A DNA stretch of 64,000 nt from Ferribacterium limneticum (GTDB taxonomy: Bacteria; Pseudomonadota; Gammaproteobacteria; Burkholderiales; Rhodocyclaceae). Shown here piece by piece: positions 26,735 through 35,614 of the stretch (position 1 is the first letter of the stretch; each line of letters begins with the position of its first letter). The position numbers were made by a program, and so were the translations under genes. The stretch is taken from assembly GCF_020510565.1 (NCBI RefSeq), contig NZ_CP075189.1, positions 3,208,501 to 3,272,500 on the forward strand, in the 5' to 3' direction. The notes under the pieces were generated by a model. The model saw nothing but the letters and a program-made list of their open reading frames with translations, searched no databases and had not been told where the DNA came from.

Positions 26735-27964
26735 ATGGCCAACCGTCTTTTCTTCGCTGCCCTCTGCCTAAGCCTGTTGCTGCCGGCCCACGCCGCCGAC
26801 CAATCCCTGCAGGCCTGGATCGATACGGCGCTGCCGGGCACCATCCTGCGCCTGCCGCCCGGCATCTACCGCGGCCCGGCCAGCATCACCAAGCCGCTGA
26901 CACTGGAAGGCAACGGCAAGGTCATCGTCGATGGTGGTGGCAAGGGGACGGTGCTGACCATCAAGGCCGACCGAGTGACCATTCGTGGCCTGACCCTGCG
27001 CGCCAGCGGCGATTCGCATGACGCCATCGACGGCGCCATCATGGTGACCGAAGGCAGCGGACTGCTCATCGAAAACAATGTGATCGAGGACGTGTTGTTC
27101 GGCATTTCGCTGCACCGGACGACCGACAGCATCATTCGCCACAACCGCATCCGCTCGCGCCCGGTCGATTCGGCCGACCGTGGCGACGGCCTGCGCCTCT
27201 GGTACAGCACGGGCAACCGCATCGAGAACAACGACATCGCGCAGATCCGCGACATCACGGTGAGCAATTCGCCGCACAACCGCTACACCGGCAACACCAT
27301 CCGCGACAGCAGGCGGGCCTTCAATTTCCTTTTTTCGCACCGAAGTCTGGTTGACCGTAACATTCTCGACAAGAACTCGACCGGCATCATCGCCCTCAAC
27401 TCCGATGGCCTGATCATCCGTGGCAACCGAATCCTGCACGCCATGGACGCCTCCGGCGCCGGCATCGCGCTCAAGGAAACCTCGGCGGCGCTGGTCATCG
27501 ACAACGAAATCGTGCACTGCGCCCACGGCATCATGGCCGATTCGCCGATGGACGCCATCAACCGCATCGTTTTCATCAACAATGTCATCGCCCACAACAT
27601 CACCGGCATCTATTTTTATGGCGCCAAGGGCGGCCACATTGCCATCAACAACACCTTCCGCAGCAATTTGTGGCCAGTCACGGCCATCGGCGATGGCGAC
27701 CCGATGAACGACACCTGGTGGGGCAATACCTGGGATACCTACGAGGGTTTCGACCTCGATGGCGACGGTTTCGGCGACAAGCCGCACGAACTGCACGCTT
27801 ACGCCGACCGCCTGTGGATCGAGACGCCGAGCGTCACTTTTTTCCGCAATTCGCCGGTGCTTGAACTGCTCGATTTCCTTGAACGGTTGGCGCCATTTTC
27901 GGCGCCTTCGCTCATCCTGCGCGACACGGCGCCGCGCATGCAGCCGGCCAAAGCCTACAACTGA
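26735..27964 (+). CDS. NosD-like periplasmic parallel beta-helix protein
   Basis: 409 residues. A signal peptide (ANRLFFAALCLSLLLPAHA) is followed by about ten right-handed beta-helix (PbH1) repeats and an end domain (NTWDTYEGFDLDGDGFGDKPHEL) typical of NosD. NosD is needed for copper-site assembly in nitrous oxide reductase. No nosZ, nosF, nosY or nosL is adjacent. It may serve another copper enzyme or belong to a dispersed nos system. The start is the Met opening the signal peptide; a TTG 27 nt earlier is less likely. The 3' end overlaps convergent cysB by 10 nt. Confidence 0.85.
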   Translation: MANRLFFAALCLSLLLPAHAADQSLQAWIDTALPGTILRLPPGIYRGPASITKPLTLEGNGKVIVDGGGKGTVLTIKADRVTIRGLTLRASGDSHDAIDGAIMVTEGSGLLIENNVIEDVLFGISLHRTTDSIIRHNRIRSRPVDSADRGDGLRLWYSTGNRIENNDIAQIRDITVSNSPHNRYTGNTIRDSRRAFNFLFSHRSLVDRNILDKNSTGIIALNSDGLIIRGNRILHAMDASGAGIALKETSAALVIDNEIVHCAHGIMADSPMDAINRIVFINNVIAHNITGIYFYGAKGGHIAINNTFRSNLWPVTAIGDGDPMNDTWWGNTWDTYEGFDLDGDGFGDKPHELHAYADRLWIETPSVTFFRNSPVLELLDFLERLAPFSAPSLILRDTAPRMQPAKAYN

Positions 27965-28896
27965 TATTCGTCGCCGCCGCCCTGCATGGCCATTTCGACC
28001 ACCCGTTTGGACAGATGCGGGGCAAATAGCGAAATCAGGTCGTAGTCGTAGCGGCGCAGATAGGTGCCGCGGCGCAGGGCGAGCCGCGTCGTGTTCGATT
28101 CGAACAAATGGGCGGCATCAATCGCCACCAAGCCGCTATCGCGCTGGGCGTCGAAAGCCAGCGCGGAAATGATGCCCAACCCCAGGCCGAGGCTGACGTA
28201 GGTCTTGATCACGTCGGCATCGAGGGCGGTCAGCGCCACATTCGGCTGCGCCCCGATGCGCTCGAAGGCGCGGTTGATGCGCGAACGGCCGGTAAACGCC
28301 GTGTCGTAGGTAATCAGCGGCCATTTCGCCAGTTCGTTCAGTGACAATGGCTGCGATTTGAGGATGGGGTGGCCCTCCGGGGCGATCACGCAATGCGTCC
28401 ACTGGCGCACTGGCAGGGTGATCAGTTGCGGATACTGGTCGAGAGATTCGGTGGCAATCCCGATATCGGCGGCGCCGGCGACCACCCATTCGGCGATCTG
28501 GATCGGGCTGCCTTGGTGCATTTCGAGCTTGACGTCGGGGTGCTGCGCGACGAAATCACGGACCACCACCGGCAAGGCATAGCGCGCCTGGGTGTGCGTC
28601 GCGGCCAGGATCAGCCGGCCGGAATTTCCCGTGGCGAACTCGCTGCTCGCACGTTTGAGGTTTTCCGCCTCGCGCAGGATGCGTTCGGCGATGGTCAGCA
28701 CCACCTTGCCCGGCTCGGTGACGCCGGTGAAACGCTTGCCGCTGCGCTCGAAGATGGCGATGCCGAGTTCGTCCTCGAGCAGCTTGACCTGCTTGGAGAT
28801 GCCGGGCTGCGAGGTGTAGAGCGATTCCGCAGCCTCGGAGACATTGAGTCCCTGGCGCTGGATTTCGACGATGTAACGCAGTTGTTGGAGTTTCAT
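27955..28896 (-). CDS. cysB: LysR-family sulfur regulator CysB
   Basis: 313 residues, opening with MKLQQLRYIVEIQRQGLNVS, the CysB/Cbl-type N-terminus. The helix-turn-helix covers residues 15-60 (SQPGISKQVKLLEDELG). The effector domain includes the Thr-rich THTQARYALP and QGSPIQIAEWV segments that bind acetylserine or sulfate in known homologues. It is divergent from the TauE-cysI-cysH cluster and probably activates it through the 80-bp AT-rich gap. Confidence 0.92.
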   Translation of the reverse strand: MKLQQLRYIVEIQRQGLNVSEAAESLYTSQPGISKQVKLLEDELGIAIFERSGKRFTGVTEPGKVVLTIAERILREAENLKRASSEFATGNSGRLILAATHTQARYALPVVVRDFVAQHPDVKLEMHQGSPIQIAEWVVAGAADIGIATESLDQYPQLITLPVRQWTHCVIAPEGHPILKSQPLSLNELAKWPLITYDTAFTGRSRINRAFERIGAQPNVALTALDADVIKTYVSLGLGLGIISALAFDAQRDSGLVAIDAAHLFESNTTRLALRRGTYLRRYDYDLISLFAPHLSKRVVEMAMQGGGDEYQL

Positions 28897-28977
28897 GGCA
28901 GACTTAATAACTTATCGATATAACAATCTAACTCAATATTCTTTTTGATTCAATTGGCCGCGGTTAACATGCTCACC

Positions 28978-29754
28978 ATGGATTATCTCTACACCCTTTC
29001 CGGCTTTGCCGTTGGCGCCATTGTCGGGCTGACCGGCGTCGGCGGCGGCTCGCTGATGACGCCGCTGCTCGTGCTGCTGTTCGGCGTGCCACCAGCCACC
29101 GCCGTCGGCACCGATCTGCTTTATGCGGCGATGACCAAGGCCGGCGGCACCGTGGCGCACGGCAGGAAAGGCCATATCGACTGGGCCGTCACCGGCCGGC
29201 TGGCGCTCGGCAGCATCCCGGCTGCCGCCATTACGGTCTATATCCTGTCGCAGCTGCCGAAGGGTAGCAATGTCATCGGCCAGATCATTTCGCACGGCCT
29301 CGGTTTTGCCCTGATGCTGACCGCCGTTGCCATCCTGTTCGGCCGCAAGTTGCGCGACTACGCATCGAAGCACGAAGATTCGCCGCTGCGCCAGTGCTGC
29401 CTGGGCAAGATCACGGTCGCCGTCGGCGTCATTCTCGGCGTGCTGGTCACCATTTCGTCGGTCGGCGCTGGCGCGCTTGGCGTTGCTGCGCTGTTTTTCC
29501 TCTACCCCAAACTTTCTCCGGTCCGCATTGTCGGATCGGATGTTGCCCACGCCGTGCCGCTGACGCTGGTTGCCGGCCTCGGCCACTGGATGCTCGGCGG
29601 AGTTGACTGGCCGCTGCTCGGTGCGCTGCTGCTTGGCTCTCTGCCCGGTATCTGGGTTGGGACACAAGTTTCCGCCAAGGTGCCGGAGCACATCCTGCGC
29701 CGCCTTCTGGCTGCCATGCTGGTGCTCATCGGCACCAAGCTGGTTTTTGCCTGA
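28978..29754 (+). CDS. TauE/SafE family sulfite exporter or anion permease
   Basis: 258 residues with seven or eight membrane segments. The duplicated glycine-rich motif GLTGVGGGSLMTPLLVLLFG (first half) and the ISSVGAGALGVAALFFLYP counterpart in the second half mark the TauE/SafE family. Starting at MDYLYTL; a Met three codons earlier is possible. It sits between divergent cysB and cysI, so sulfite or sulfate transport is the natural guess. Confidence 0.88.
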   Translation: MDYLYTLSGFAVGAIVGLTGVGGGSLMTPLLVLLFGVPPATAVGTDLLYAAMTKAGGTVAHGRKGHIDWAVTGRLALGSIPAAAITVYILSQLPKGSNVIGQIISHGLGFALMLTAVAILFGRKLRDYASKHEDSPLRQCCLGKITVAVGVILGVLVTISSVGAGALGVAALFFLYPKLSPVRIVGSDVAHAVPLTLVAGLGHWMLGGVDWPLLGALLLGSLPGIWVGTQVSAKVPEHILRRLLAAMLVLIGTKLVFA

Positions 29755-29775
29755 CGTTTTCCCCAAGGACGTTTC

Positions 29776-31467
29776 ATGTACAAATACGATGCCATCGACC
29801 GCCAGCTCATCAACGAGCGCGTCGACCAATTTCGCGATCAAGTCCGCCGCTGGAAAGCCGGCGAACTGAGCGACGACGAGTTCCGCCCGCTGCGCCTGCA
29901 GAACGGCCTCTACATCCAGCGCCATGCGCCGATGTTCCGCATTGCCGTGCCTTACGCCATGCTCAATTCGGCCCAGCTGCGCACGCTCGGGCACGTTGCC
30001 AGCAAGTATGACCGCGGCTACGGCCACTTCACAACGCGCCACAATCTGCAACTGAACTGGCCGAAGATCGAGGACGTGCCGGAGATTCTGGCCGAGCTGG
30101 CCGAAGTCGAAATGCACGCCATCCAGACCTCGGGCAACTGCCTGCGCAACATCACCACCGACCAGTTCGCTGGCGTTGCTGCCGATGAAGTGATCGACCC
30201 GCGCCCGCTGGCCGAAATCCTCCGCCAGTGGACGACCTTCCACCCGGAATTCGCCTTCCTGCCGCGCAAGTTCAAGATCGCCATTTCCGGGACGAAGGAG
30301 GACCGCGCCGTGACGTGGTTCCACGATATCGGCCTGCAACTTCAGCAGCAAAACGGCGAAGTCGGCTTCCGCGTCATCGTCGGTGGCGGCCTCGGCCGGA
30401 CGCCGATCCGCGGCCAGATCGTCCGCGAATTCCTGCCCTGGCAACACATCCTGACCTATTGCGAAGCGATCCTGCGCGTCTATAACCGTCAAGGCCGCCG
30501 CGACAACGCCTACAAGGCGCGCATCAAGATTCTCGTCCAGGCGCTCGGCGTCGAAGCCTTCGCCCAACTGGTCGAAGAAGAATGGGCGCACGGCAAGAAC
30601 GGCCCGGCCACCTTGACGCAAGCCGAATTTGACCGCGTCGCCGCCCACTTCAGCGCCCCGGCCTACGAAAAAGTGAGCGCCGACGATGCCGGCCTGAGCG
30701 AAAAGCTGGCATTTGAAAAATCGTTCAAAAACTGGGTTGACCGTAGCACCCACCCGCACAAGGTGCCGGGCTACACCGCCGTCACGCTGTCGCTCAAGAA
30801 GCACGGCGTTGCGCCAGGCGACATCACTTCCGAGCAGATGGCCGTCGTTGCCGACCTCGCCGACCAGTACAGTTTTGGTGAACTGCGCATCAGCCACGAG
30901 CAAAACATCATCCTGGCCGACGTCAAGCTGGCCGACCTTTACGACGTCTGGCAGAAGGCCAAAGCCGCCGGCCTCGCCACGCCGAACATCGGCCTGCTGA
31001 CCGGCATCATCTGCTGCCCGGGCGGCGATTTCTGCGATCTGGCCAACGCCAAGTCCATCCCCATCGCCACCGCCATTCAGGCCCGCTTCGACGATCTCGA
31101 TTACCTGTTCGACATCGGCGAAATCGACCTCAACATCTCCGGCTGCATGAACGCCTGCGGCCACCATCACGTCGGCCACATCGGCGTGCTCGGCGTCGAC
31201 AAGAACGATTCCGAGTTCTACCAGGTCACGCTGGGCGGCCGTCAGGGCAACGACGCCAAACTCGGCAAGGTGATCGGCCCGTCGTTCGCGGCCGATGAAA
31301 TGCCCGACGTTGTCGACAAGATCATCAAGGTTTACATCGAAAGCCGTCACCCCGACGAGCGTTTCCTCGACACTTTCGATCGCATCGGCATCGACCCGTT
31401 CAAGAACCGCGTTTACGAAGGCCGCGCCCACGGCAAGGCCAAGGCAGCACAAAAGGAGGCCGCATAA
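29776..31467 (+). CDS. cysI: Sulfite reductase hemoprotein (nitrite/sulfite reductase family)
   Basis: 563 residues. Six-electron reduction of sulfite to sulfide on a siroheme coupled to a 4Fe-4S cluster. The cluster and siroheme ligands are in CCPGGDFC near residue 414 and SGCMNACGHHH near 456. Ferredoxin-like halves FRPLRLQNGLYIQRHAPM and GHFTTRHNLQLNWP mark the substrate-binding side. Sulfite rather than nitrite is indicated by overlap with DUF934 and by downstream cysH. No flavoprotein partner (cysJ) is nearby, so ferredoxin may be the donor. Confidence 0.9.
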   Translation: MYKYDAIDRQLINERVDQFRDQVRRWKAGELSDDEFRPLRLQNGLYIQRHAPMFRIAVPYAMLNSAQLRTLGHVASKYDRGYGHFTTRHNLQLNWPKIEDVPEILAELAEVEMHAIQTSGNCLRNITTDQFAGVAADEVIDPRPLAEILRQWTTFHPEFAFLPRKFKIAISGTKEDRAVTWFHDIGLQLQQQNGEVGFRVIVGGGLGRTPIRGQIVREFLPWQHILTYCEAILRVYNRQGRRDNAYKARIKILVQALGVEAFAQLVEEEWAHGKNGPATLTQAEFDRVAAHFSAPAYEKVSADDAGLSEKLAFEKSFKNWVDRSTHPHKVPGYTAVTLSLKKHGVAPGDITSEQMAVVADLADQYSFGELRISHEQNIILADVKLADLYDVWQKAKAAGLATPNIGLLTGIICCPGGDFCDLANAKSIPIATAIQARFDDLDYLFDIGEIDLNISGCMNACGHHHVGHIGVLGVDKNDSEFYQVTLGGRQGNDAKLGKVIGPSFAADEMPDVVDKIIKVYIESRHPDERFLDTFDRIGIDPFKNRVYEGRAHGKAKAAQKEAA

Positions 31468-31976
31468 TGGCGCAACTGATCAAGCACGGGACGGCTACGG
31501 TCGACACCTGGAAAACGCTCGAAATCGCTGAAGGCGAAACGCCGGAAACGGTCGCCCTGCCGGCTGGCGACGTCATCTTCCCGCTTGCCGTCTGGCAGGC
31601 GCGCAAGGCCGAGATCATCTCCTGCCACAAGCGCATCGGCCTGCTCATCCAGCCCGATGAGCGCGTCGAAGACATTGCAGCCGATCTCGACTACTTCATC
31701 GTCATCGCCGTCAACTTCCCGAAATTCGTCGATGGCCGCGGCTACTCGACAGCCAGCCTGCTGCGCCAGCGCTACCAGTACCAAGGCGAACTGCGCGCTG
31801 TCGGCGACGTGCTGCACGACCAGCTGTTCTACATGCAGCGGGTTGGTTTCGACAGCTACGCACTGAAGGACGGGAAGAACGTCGTGGTCGCCATCGAAGC
31901 CGGCTTCAGCACCTTCAGCGACGCTTACCAGGCCTCGACCACCCAGCCGCAACCCCATTTCCGCCGTCGCGCCTAG
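31467..31976 (+). CDS. DUF934 family protein
   Basis: 169 residues. DUF934 proteins are almost always encoded between cysI and cysH in betaproteobacteria, as here. The C-terminal two-thirds carry the conserved IAVNFPKFVDGRGYSTA and RAVGDVLHDQLFYMQRVGFD blocks. Biochemical role unknown; assumed to support sulfite reduction. It starts within the cysI stop (TAATG). Confidence 0.9.
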   Translation: MAQLIKHGTATVDTWKTLEIAEGETPETVALPAGDVIFPLAVWQARKAEIISCHKRIGLLIQPDERVEDIAADLDYFIVIAVNFPKFVDGRGYSTASLLRQRYQYQGELRAVGDVLHDQLFYMQRVGFDSYALKDGKNVVVAIEAGFSTFSDAYQASTTQPQPHFRRRA

Positions 31977-31984
31977 GAACATCC

Positions 31985-32704
31985 ATGTCCCCCAGCCTGC
32001 TCAACATCACGCCCGAACTGACCGCCAGCGTCGCCACCAAGACCAAGGCCGTGCAAGCCCTGCTCGCCGACATCGCCGTCAACTGGTCGACCGCCGCCTT
32101 CGCCAACAGCCTGGGCGCCGAAGACATGGTGCTGACCGACCTCATCGTCAAGGCCAAGCTGCCCATCGAAATCTTCAGCCTCGACACCGGCCGTCTGCCG
32201 CTCGAAACCTATGACCTGATGGATGCCCTGCGCAAGCACTACGGCCTCAAGCTGAAAATCTACTTCCCGCAAGCCGAAGAAGTCGAAGCCTTCGTCCGCA
32301 ACCACGGCATCAACGGCTTCTACGACTCCGTCACCCTGCGCAAAGCCTGCTGCCACGCCCGCAAGGTCGAGCCGCTCAAACGCGCCCTGGCTGGCAAGCG
32401 CGCCTGGATCACCGGCCTGCGCGCCCAGCAAGCCACCACGCGCACCGGCCTGCCCTTCCGCGAATACGACGAAGGCAACGGCCTGGAAAAATTCAATCCC
32501 CTGTCGGACTGGAGCGAAAAGGAAGTCTGGGCCTACATCAAGCAACACGCCGTGCCCTACAACGCCCTGCACGACAAGTTCTACCCCAGCATCGGCTGCG
32601 CCCCCTGCACCCGCGCCATCTCGCCGGGCGAGGACGTCCGCGCCGGGCGGTGGTGGTGGGAGAATCCGGAAACCAAGGAATGCGGGCTGCACGTCAAAGG
32701 CTGA
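31985..32704 (+). CDS. cysH: Adenylylsulfate (APS) reductase, iron-sulfur type
   Basis: 239 residues. It reduces APS to sulfite with thioredoxin. The paired Cys motif KACCHARK near 120 and GCAPCTR near 207 supply the four ligands of the 4Fe-4S cluster found in APS reductases and absent from PAPS-only enzymes, so APS is the likely substrate. The catalytic Cys is in the C-terminal ECGLHVKG tail. The PP-loop begins with NSLGAEDMVLTDL. A terminator follows. Confidence 0.93.
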   Translation: MSPSLLNITPELTASVATKTKAVQALLADIAVNWSTAAFANSLGAEDMVLTDLIVKAKLPIEIFSLDTGRLPLETYDLMDALRKHYGLKLKIYFPQAEEVEAFVRNHGINGFYDSVTLRKACCHARKVEPLKRALAGKRAWITGLRAQQATTRTGLPFREYDEGNGLEKFNPLSDWSEKEVWAYIKQHAVPYNALHDKFYPSIGCAPCTRAISPGEDVRAGRWWWENPETKECGLHVKG

Positions 32705-32720
32705 CCCCGTTCAAGACCAT

Positions 32721-32749
32721 CAAAAACCCGGCTTCGAGCCGGGTTTTTT
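32721..32749 (+). terminator. Rho-independent terminator after cysH
   Basis: AACCCGGCT-TCG-AGCCGGGTT followed by TTTT. Confidence 0.92.
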
Positions 32750-32804
32750 GTTGGCTGACGCTAAAATGTCGGGCGAATAGTGAATTTACGCCATAAGCAT
32801 GATT

Positions 32805-32842
32805 TCCACGGTCAACCGGAAAAAATGGGCGAAAATGAAATG
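32805..32842 (+). repeat. Dispersed repeat, copy 7
   Basis: CCACGGTCAACCGGAAAAAA then TGGGCGAAAATGAAATG. Intergenic. The 16 nt before it (GCCATAAGCATGATTT) resemble the sequence before copy 8, so the unit may extend further 5'. Confidence 0.9.
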
Positions 32843-32868
32843 ACTCCGAACCTTTGACTCTCTTACCC

Positions 32869-33318
32869 ATGAACTCAGTCGATTTTCGATATTCTCCGGG
32901 CAACCTGCTGTATTTCGCACTACTAGCACCACTATCTGCGGGCTGTGGCGGCTTGTTGGTTCAGTTGAATAAGCCTATGGCGGTCATAGTAGGTGGAGTG
33001 TTTATCGCTATGGCAGCAGCTCTATGCTGGAAATTCTTGACCACACCACGTGTTGTTCATGTTGATTTAAAAACTGGGCTGGCCACCTTTCAGGCGCCGC
33101 GCTGGTTGGTGCGGACCAATCGTATCCCTATCCAAATTCGTGAGTTTTCGAGCGTATATACTGCGACACGAAGGCCTGGCGTAACGTACTACGTCGCCGT
33201 ATCAAATAGCATTGGCGAGTCTGTAACACTGCTCTCGTGTGTGGGTGCAGGAGAGGCGAAAAAGGCATGCAATTTACTTAATGAGCACTTTGGCCTAATC
33301 AATCGCGGTCTAAATTAG
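32869..33318 (+). CDS. Hypothetical protein with two N-terminal membrane segments
   Basis: 149 residues. Hydrophobic stretches LLYFALLAPLSAGCGGLLV (near 12-30) and MAVIVGGVFIAMAAALCW (near 37-55) precede a soluble C-terminal region of beta character. The frame is richer in A and T than neighbours and ends in a plain TAG, suggesting transfer. I do not recognise a family. Confidence 0.5.
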   Translation: MNSVDFRYSPGNLLYFALLAPLSAGCGGLLVQLNKPMAVIVGGVFIAMAAALCWKFLTTPRVVHVDLKTGLATFQAPRWLVRTNRIPIQIREFSSVYTATRRPGVTYYVAVSNSIGESVTLLSCVGAGEAKKACNLLNEHFGLINRGLN

Positions 33319-33402
33319 GTTACGCTTGCTCCCCATGCAGAAAGCATCATCTCTGCTCTCAGGAAGCTCATCAGTGCCATAGGGGCCAGGCTCGAACCAA
33401 GC

Positions 33403-34725
33403 CTAGCCCAGCAGCAAATGCTGGCCGCCGATGCTTTCAATCTCCGCATCAGGCACCCCGGTTTCCCGCGCAAACTCAGGCCAGTTCCTGATGGTTTCCC
33501 TGACCTTCCTGATCACCCTCGGTGCCGTGCCGATCTTGAAGCGGTCGGCTTCGGCCAGCAGGTCGGCTTCGCTGAAGTTCTTGAATTTCCCATTGACCGA
33601 CATGAGGTGCTGGTTGGTCCACTCTCCAGCCGGGTTGTGGGCGAAGGTGATGTCGTAGGCGGGGGACAGGGCCCAGGTTTCGTTGGCTTTCAGGCGGAAC
33701 GAGATGTTCTTGGTGTGGTCGTCGCAGTTGCGCGCCATGACGTTGAAGGTCATGCGCCGGAACGCCTCTTCCTTCTGCTCGTAGGGCAGCCCGAGTTTGT
33801 CCATGACCAGGAAAAGCTGCGAGTAGGCGTTGGTGCCCTTTCTCTTGTAGTCCAGGTGGTCCATGGCGCACAGGGTTTGCATGTGGTGGCGGACGGCGCC
33901 GTCTTCGCGGTCGAAACGGCGCGTCATGAAGTGCGCCCGGCCGTTTTCTTCGAGCAACCGGCATTCCATCATCTCGATGCCGGCCGCCCTGGCCATCAGG
34001 TAATAGGCCTGCTCGATACGGCCGTAGCCCCCCGAGGCGCCGAGTTCGAGGTCTTTGCCGATGCCGTCGAATTTGAGCAGCCAGTGTTCGAAGCCCTCGC
34101 CGGCCTCGAACTGCCCGGAGCGCACCTCGTTGGTCGTCCGGTTCCAGGCGATGACCGCCTTGGCGCGCGCCCCGCCGGCCGAGGTGCCGACGTCGATGAT
34201 GCTGCGCAGGGCGGCGTCGGTCTGCTCGTCGTCTTCAATCGTCCCGGCAACGGCCTTGCGCGCTTCGCTGACCAGGTCGCTCAGTTCGATGGGCGTCGGT
34301 TTCTGGCGAATGGGGCCGCGGCCCGGCTTGAAAATCATGGCGCCCATGGCGCGGTTGCCCATGTAGGCCAGCCGGTCGATTTCAGAAACCTGGCTGGCCG
34401 GGATACCGCGGTCAGCCATGTATTTGTTGATCAGGGCGTTGCCGAAATCGTCCGGCAGGGCGTCGCTGAGCAGTGCCGGCAGCGCCTTGTAGGTTTCGCG
34501 CGGCAGATCGGTAAAGATGTAGGGCTCTTCGCGCAGCGGCATGCGCAGGGGCGAGGGCTCGATCCCTTTGGCGATGAACTTCGGGTCGTAGGCAAAGGCG
34601 TAGAAGCCATAGCTCGGGTCGAGGGCAACGGCGCCCATGAGTTGGCCCCAGAGATGGACTTCGACACGGTCGACGTGCTTGTACGGCGCAGCGCGGGTAC
34701 GACGGGGCTTGGGAAGAGTAGCCAT
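33403..34725 (-). CDS. hipA: HipA-family serine/threonine kinase toxin
   Basis: 440 residues. Kinase marks: the glycine-rich loop VGTSAGGARAKAVI near residue 178, the catalytic RNCDDHTKN near 336 and the metal-binding SPAYDITF near 357. In E. coli HipA phosphorylates glutamyl-tRNA synthetase and causes growth arrest; the target of this divergent family is not known. It is downstream of a HipB-like gene with a 9-nt gap. Full length, no disruption. Confidence 0.9.
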   Translation of the reverse strand: MATLPKPRRTRAAPYKHVDRVEVHLWGQLMGAVALDPSYGFYAFAYDPKFIAKGIEPSPLRMPLREEPYIFTDLPRETYKALPALLSDALPDDFGNALINKYMADRGIPASQVSEIDRLAYMGNRAMGAMIFKPGRGPIRQKPTPIELSDLVSEARKAVAGTIEDDEQTDAALRSIIDVGTSAGGARAKAVIAWNRTTNEVRSGQFEAGEGFEHWLLKFDGIGKDLELGASGGYGRIEQAYYLMARAAGIEMMECRLLEENGRAHFMTRRFDREDGAVRHHMQTLCAMDHLDYKRKGTNAYSQLFLVMDKLGLPYEQKEEAFRRMTFNVMARNCDDHTKNISFRLKANETWALSPAYDITFAHNPAGEWTNQHLMSVNGKFKNFSEADLLAEADRFKIGTAPRVIRKVRETIRNWPEFARETGVPDAEIESIGGQHLLLG

Positions 34726-34734
34726 GGCTGCGCG

Positions 34735-35052
34735 CTATTTGGCCGGCGACGACTTGACGCGGGTAGACGTTGCCCGCTGCCGCTCCCGACGGGCGCGAAC
34801 CATGTTCAACGGATTGATCGTGGCGGTCGGCGCCAGGAGCGTCAGCCAGTCTTCACGATCAAGCGCGCGCACCACGGAGAGCAGGCTGGCGGTACTCGAC
34901 CCCGTGCCCGCCTCGAGATTCTGCAGGGCCCGGCGACTGATCCCGGCGCGTTCGGCGAGCAGGGTCTGGTCGATGTTTCGGCTCAGCCGGAGCTTTTTTA
35001 CCTGCTCGCCCAGGACCGCTTCGAGTTCGGCGAGCGTACGACTGGTTTGCAT
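34735..35052 (-). CDS. hipB: HipB-like helix-turn-helix antitoxin
   Basis: 105 residues. Cro/CI-type helix-turn-helix (VKKLRLSRNIDQTLLAERAGISRRALQNLEAG, residues 18-49), then a basic tail (RRERQRATSTRVKSS) that could contact DNA or HipA. It should neutralise HipA and repress the operon through the palindromes upstream. Confidence 0.88.
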   Translation of the reverse strand: MQTSRTLAELEAVLGEQVKKLRLSRNIDQTLLAERAGISRRALQNLEAGTGSSTASLLSVVRALDREDWLTLLAPTATINPLNMVRARRERQRATSTRVKSSPAK

Positions 35053-35109
35053 GTCACATTCTCCACAAGACGCACTATTACACGCTTAGTTTGAATATTA
35101 GACAACTAA

Positions 35110-35210
35110 GCGCATCTTTTGACGCACCATATCATAAATACAATATTCTGTAACGCGCATAATATTGCGCTAATTAAATATTATTTTCTATAACGCGCAC
35201 CATATTGCGC
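35110..35210. promoter_or_regulatory. Tandem palindromes upstream of hipBA (probable operators)
   Basis: Two near-identical 16-bp palindromic sites, GCGCATAATATTGCGC at 35155-35170 and GCGCACCATATTGCGC at 35195-35210, lie 40 bp apart (about four helical turns). A weaker match (GCGCATCTTTTGACGC) is at 35110-35125, 45 bp before the first. The region is markedly AT-rich. HipB autorepression through evenly spaced operators is the established arrangement in E. coli; here it is inferred. Confidence 0.6.
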
Positions 35211-35337
35211 TTTTCAAAAGTTTATTACATATTAATTAGCACAGCCCGTGCAGCGAACCTGGCATCAAGCCCTCAGTTCCCCCTGCAGCAAGACCGAATC
35301 GCCGCCTGAGCGCTGGTTCTCGGCCATAAACGTGATT

Positions 35338-35374
35338 GCCACGGTCAACCCGAAAAAACGGCCAAAATTGAAAT
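35338..35374 (+). repeat. Dispersed repeat, copy 8
   Basis: GCCACGGTCAACCCGAAAAA then ACGGCCAAAATTGAAAT. Intergenic, between the hipBA operators and the penicillin-binding protein gene. Apart from this copy and the operators I see no gene in 35211-35614. Confidence 0.9.
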
Positions 35375-35614
35375 CCCTGAAGCCGCTTTCGCTCCCGACC
35401 GCTGATCCCGACGCCCGTCGGACTGGATACCGGCGAGCCGCCGGAGGAAGCGCAGACAATGAAGCGTTTCGGGAGCGCGTAGAATTACCCGGACTGACTT
35501 ATCATGCAAACTTCGTAACGGATTTTGACTCCGCCGTACCTCACATAAAAACAGAAACGCCGGGCGCGCCCACGCTTTCGCCCATCACGCTTCCGAACCC
35601 CCTGCCCCCGACTC

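Noticed and set aside
27344..27366. GTTACGGTCAACC on the minus strand in the NosD-like gene
   Set aside because: A 13-bp match without the A-tract part, within a regular beta-helix repeat.
30715..30757. Minus-strand GCTACGGTCAACCC followed by AGTTTTTG in cysI
   Set aside because: The 14-bp core matches but the rest does not, and the encoded residues fit a normal part of the sulfite reductase. Could be a decayed copy; not counted.
28933..31452. An 839-codon open frame on the minus strand opposite the TauE, cysI genes
   Set aside because: Its sequence is low-complexity and compositionally typical of an antisense shadow in GC-rich DNA; the plus-strand proteins have clear family motifs.
31490..31530. 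GCTACGGTCGACACCTGGAA near the start of the DUF934 gene
   Set aside because: Resembles copy 2 at the protein level (ATVDTWKTLE) but the core has a mismatch and the Trp is expected in the family.
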